DNA of 64,000 nt from Rhizobium sp. CF080. GTDB lineage: Bacteria; Pseudomonadota; Alphaproteobacteria; Rhizobiales; Rhizobiaceae. The position numbers and the translations under genes are program-made. Below the pieces are notes generated by a model, which ran no database searches, was not told where the DNA came from, and saw nothing but the letters and a program-made list of their open reading frames with translations. The stretch covers positions 62,001 to 126,000 of the forward strand of contig NZ_AKKC02000001.1 in NCBI RefSeq assembly GCF_000282095.2, given 5' to 3'. Positions 62,281 to 64,000 of this stretch are shown piece by piece; the stretch's first letter is position 1, and the number at the start of each line of letters is the position of its first letter.

Positions 62281-63231
62281 TTAAAGGGCGAGCGACAGGA
62301 CGAGGCCGGCAAACAGGATCGCGCCGACGCGGTTGTTGGACTTGAACAACCTCAGGCACTGGTCGGCGTTGTCGATATCGAGCACCAGAACCTGCCAGCC
62401 GAACATCAGCGCTGCGGCGACAAGGCCGAGATAGGCAAGGAACCCGGCACCCGCCGATCCGAAAGCCAACAGCAGGAAGACCAGTGTCAGGCCGTAAAGG
62501 CCGATCAGCCACGGCTTGGTATTGTCGCCGAACAGACGGGCGGTCGAGCGGACCCCGATCAGCTCGTCATCCTCCTTGTCCTGATGGGCGTAGATCGTGT
62601 CGTATCCGATCGTCCAGGCGATGGCTGCCAGATAGAGCCAGAGGGCTGCAAGCGAGAGGCTGCCGAACGTGGCGGCCCAACCCATCAGCGCACCCCAGGA
62701 AAAGGCAAGGCCGAGGAAGAACTGCGGCCAGTCGGTGAACCGCTTGGCGAAGGGATAGATTGCCACCACCGCCAGCGACAGGATGCCGAGCAGGATCGTG
62801 AAGGCATTGAACTGGACGAGGACGAGCAGGCCGACCAGCGCCTGCACTGCAATGAAGACCTTGGCCTCGAAGCGGGATACGCGGCCGGACGGCAGCGGCC
62901 GCGAACGGGTGCGCGCCACTTCCATGTCGATATCGTGGTCGACGAGATCGTTATAGGTGCAGCCGGCACCGCGCATGGCGACCGACCCCAAGAAGAACAG
63001 CAGGAGGTGGAAAAGCAGGAGGCCGAAGGAAAACGTCCCCTCGCCCTTGGCAGCGTTCGCCGCCAGCGCCGCCGACCAGAAACAGGGCCACATCAGCAGC
63101 TGCCAGCCGATTGGCCGGTCCCACCTTGCCAGCTGCGCATAGGGCCAGGCCGGCCGCGGCAGAACGCGATAGACCCAATTGTCGGATGGAGCGTCGGCCA
63201 CGCGGCCGCTGAAATCGTCGGCGTTCGTCAT
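62281..63231 (-). CDS. ubiA: 4-hydroxybenzoate octaprenyltransferase
   Basis: About 316 residues with some eight membrane helices. UbiA prenylates 4-hydroxybenzoate in ubiquinone synthesis. The two magnesium-binding motifs are NDLVDHDIDMEVARTRSRPLPSG and DTIYAHQDKEDDELIGVRSTAR. The ATG at 63231 starts MTNADDFSGRVADAPSDNWVYRVLPRPAWPYAQLARWDRPIG, the normal rhizobial N-terminus. It is convergent with DUF6101. Confidence 0.95.
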   Translation of the reverse strand: MTNADDFSGRVADAPSDNWVYRVLPRPAWPYAQLARWDRPIGWQLLMWPCFWSAALAANAAKGEGTFSFGLLLFHLLLFFLGSVAMRGAGCTYNDLVDHDIDMEVARTRSRPLPSGRVSRFEAKVFIAVQALVGLLVLVQFNAFTILLGILSLAVVAIYPFAKRFTDWPQFFLGLAFSWGALMGWAATFGSLSLAALWLYLAAIAWTIGYDTIYAHQDKEDDELIGVRSTARLFGDNTKPWLIGLYGLTLVFLLLAFGSAGAGFLAYLGLVAAALMFGWQVLVLDIDNADQCLRLFKSNNRVGAILFAGLVLSLAL

Positions 63232-63354
63232 GGCCGGTTCTAGCGCCGCCCGAACGGTGCGGTCAAGCGGACGCGTTGTCGCCTCATGGTGCCGACAGGT
63301 CAACGCCTCGGGGCGTGGCAGAGCCACGCCTTCCGGCGCGGACACGTCCACGCC

Positions 63355-64000
63355 TTAGGGCAGCGAGAAGCCGAATTTGTAGCTTGCCGAAACGCCGAAC
63401 ATCAGCTGGTTTTTCGAACCGCGCTCGCGCACCAGGCTGCTGTCGGCGGCATCGCCGGTCAGCCGCTTGTATTCGGCGAACGAGGACAGCTCGAGCTGTT
63501 CAGTCGCCTTCCAGGTCAGCGCCGCACCGACGCCGACCGAATGCAGGCCGCTGCCCGGATCGTAGGCGGAGAGACCCGATGCCGCCGACTGGCTCGGGGT
63601 CACCTTATAATAGGCGTCGTTGTAGCCGTTGCTTGCCCAGGTCGCGCGCGGACCGCCGGAAAGCCTGAGATCCGGCTGAAGATCGGTGAACGCATCGACC
63701 GAGACATCGGCGACGACGCCATCATGGCTGCGGATGCCCTGCCGGACTTCGGCTCGGGCGCGAATCCAGTCGGTCGGATAGATATCGATGAAGCCACCGA
63801 GTTCGCCGCCGAGCTTGACGTTCTTCAGGCCCTTCAGATCGTCGGACGTATCGCCGTCGCGCGGCATGATCAGCTTGGCCGCCACGCCGGCGCGGATCGA
63901 ACCCTGGTCGATCAGCGCGAAGGAGATGCTGTCGTTGCGGGACGTGAAGCGGGCCTGCTTGCTGTTCTGGCGGCCGAGCGAGATGATCGGCGAGAACTGC
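63355..64000 (-). CDS. MipA/OmpV family outer membrane protein, C-terminal part
   Basis: The frame is open from 63357 to the window edge, so the beginning is outside. The visible 214 residues alternate hydrophobic and polar strands, as in an outer-membrane barrel: LGGELGGFIDIYPTDWIRARAEVRQGIRSHDG, LSGGPRATWASNGYNDAYYKV, and GAALTWKATEQLELSSFAEYKRLTGDAADSSLVRERGSKNQLMFGVSASYKFGF, the usual MipA C-terminus ending with an aromatic residue. Such proteins sit in the outer membrane and may scaffold peptidoglycan enzymes. ATG-like codons inside the frame are not its start. Confidence 0.85.
   Translation of the reverse strand, partial: QFSPIISLGRQNSKQARFTSRNDSISFALIDQGSIRAGVAAKLIMPRDGDTSDDLKGLKNVKLGGELGGFIDIYPTDWIRARAEVRQGIRSHDGVVADVSVDAFTDLQPDLRLSGGPRATWASNGYNDAYYKVTPSQSAASGLSAYDPGSGLHSVGVGAALTWKATEQLELSSFAEYKRLTGDAADSSLVRERGSKNQLMFGVSASYKFGFSLP

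Overview
The window reads as chromosomal DNA of a member of the Rhizobiaceae (Rhizobium, Neorhizobium, Agrobacterium or Ensifer type). The grounds are the high GC coding style, BA14K-family proteins, DUF1217 and DUF6101 proteins, a bioMNY biotin transporter, the neighbour set xseB / dxs / tlyA / RNA methyltransferase, and the rhizobial type of intergenic palindromic repeats. I see no rRNA, tRNA, CRISPR array, prophage or insertion sequence.

Layout. 1-1166: end of a riboflavin gene (ribB type) and a BrnT/BrnA toxin-antitoxin pair. 1173-14169: a carbohydrate locus of two minus-strand operons and a LacI-family regulator. One operon holds a binding-protein-dependent sugar ABC transporter, an AGE-type epimerase, mannonate dehydratase and a Gfo/Idh/MocA dehydrogenase. 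The other holds a NagB-like deaminase, a SIS protein, a NagA-like deacetylase and a ceramidase-like amidase. Both carry the same palindromic operator just downstream of a TTGACA box. 14232-16372: a DUF3175 protein, a cupin and an orphan TctC-type binding protein. 16629-25415: glgE, a treS-maltokinase fusion and glgB, a complete trehalose-to-alpha-glucan (GlgE) route. 25697-28873: a YcaQ-type DNA glycosylase, then bioMNY.

28888-38072: thioesterase, histone-deacetylase-like protein and xseB, then a TAXI-TRAP transporter with a DUF1850 protein, a MntA/HepT pair and a pirin, then dxs. 38097-45739: a 2OG-Fe(II) oxygenase, YceI plus cytochrome b561, DUF4424, and two methyl-accepting chemotaxis proteins. 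45892-50950: tlyA, a TrmA/RumA-type RNA methyltransferase, a small Asp-Arg repeat protein, and an enoyl-CoA hydratase / acyl-CoA dehydrogenase pair with a MerR-like operator in its promoter. 51243-64000: a ZntB-type transporter, two BA14K proteins, a GbcA-type Rieske oxygenase preceded by a cobalamin riboswitch, a conserved unknown protein, Sua5/TsaC, a D-lactate/2-hydroxyglutarate-type FAD oxidoreductase with a ModE-like regulator, a long DUF1217 repeat protein, DUF6101, UbiA and a partial MipA/OmpV porin-like protein.

The strongest unusual points are the B12 riboswitch controlling a glycine-betaine-type oxygenase, the two-operator LacI regulon with an unusual enzyme set and no kinase, the MerR-like operator inside an acyl-CoA dehydrogenase promoter, and the double-length GlgE with a degenerate first amylase domain. 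Assignments rest on motifs and family knowledge read by eye; no database search was run.
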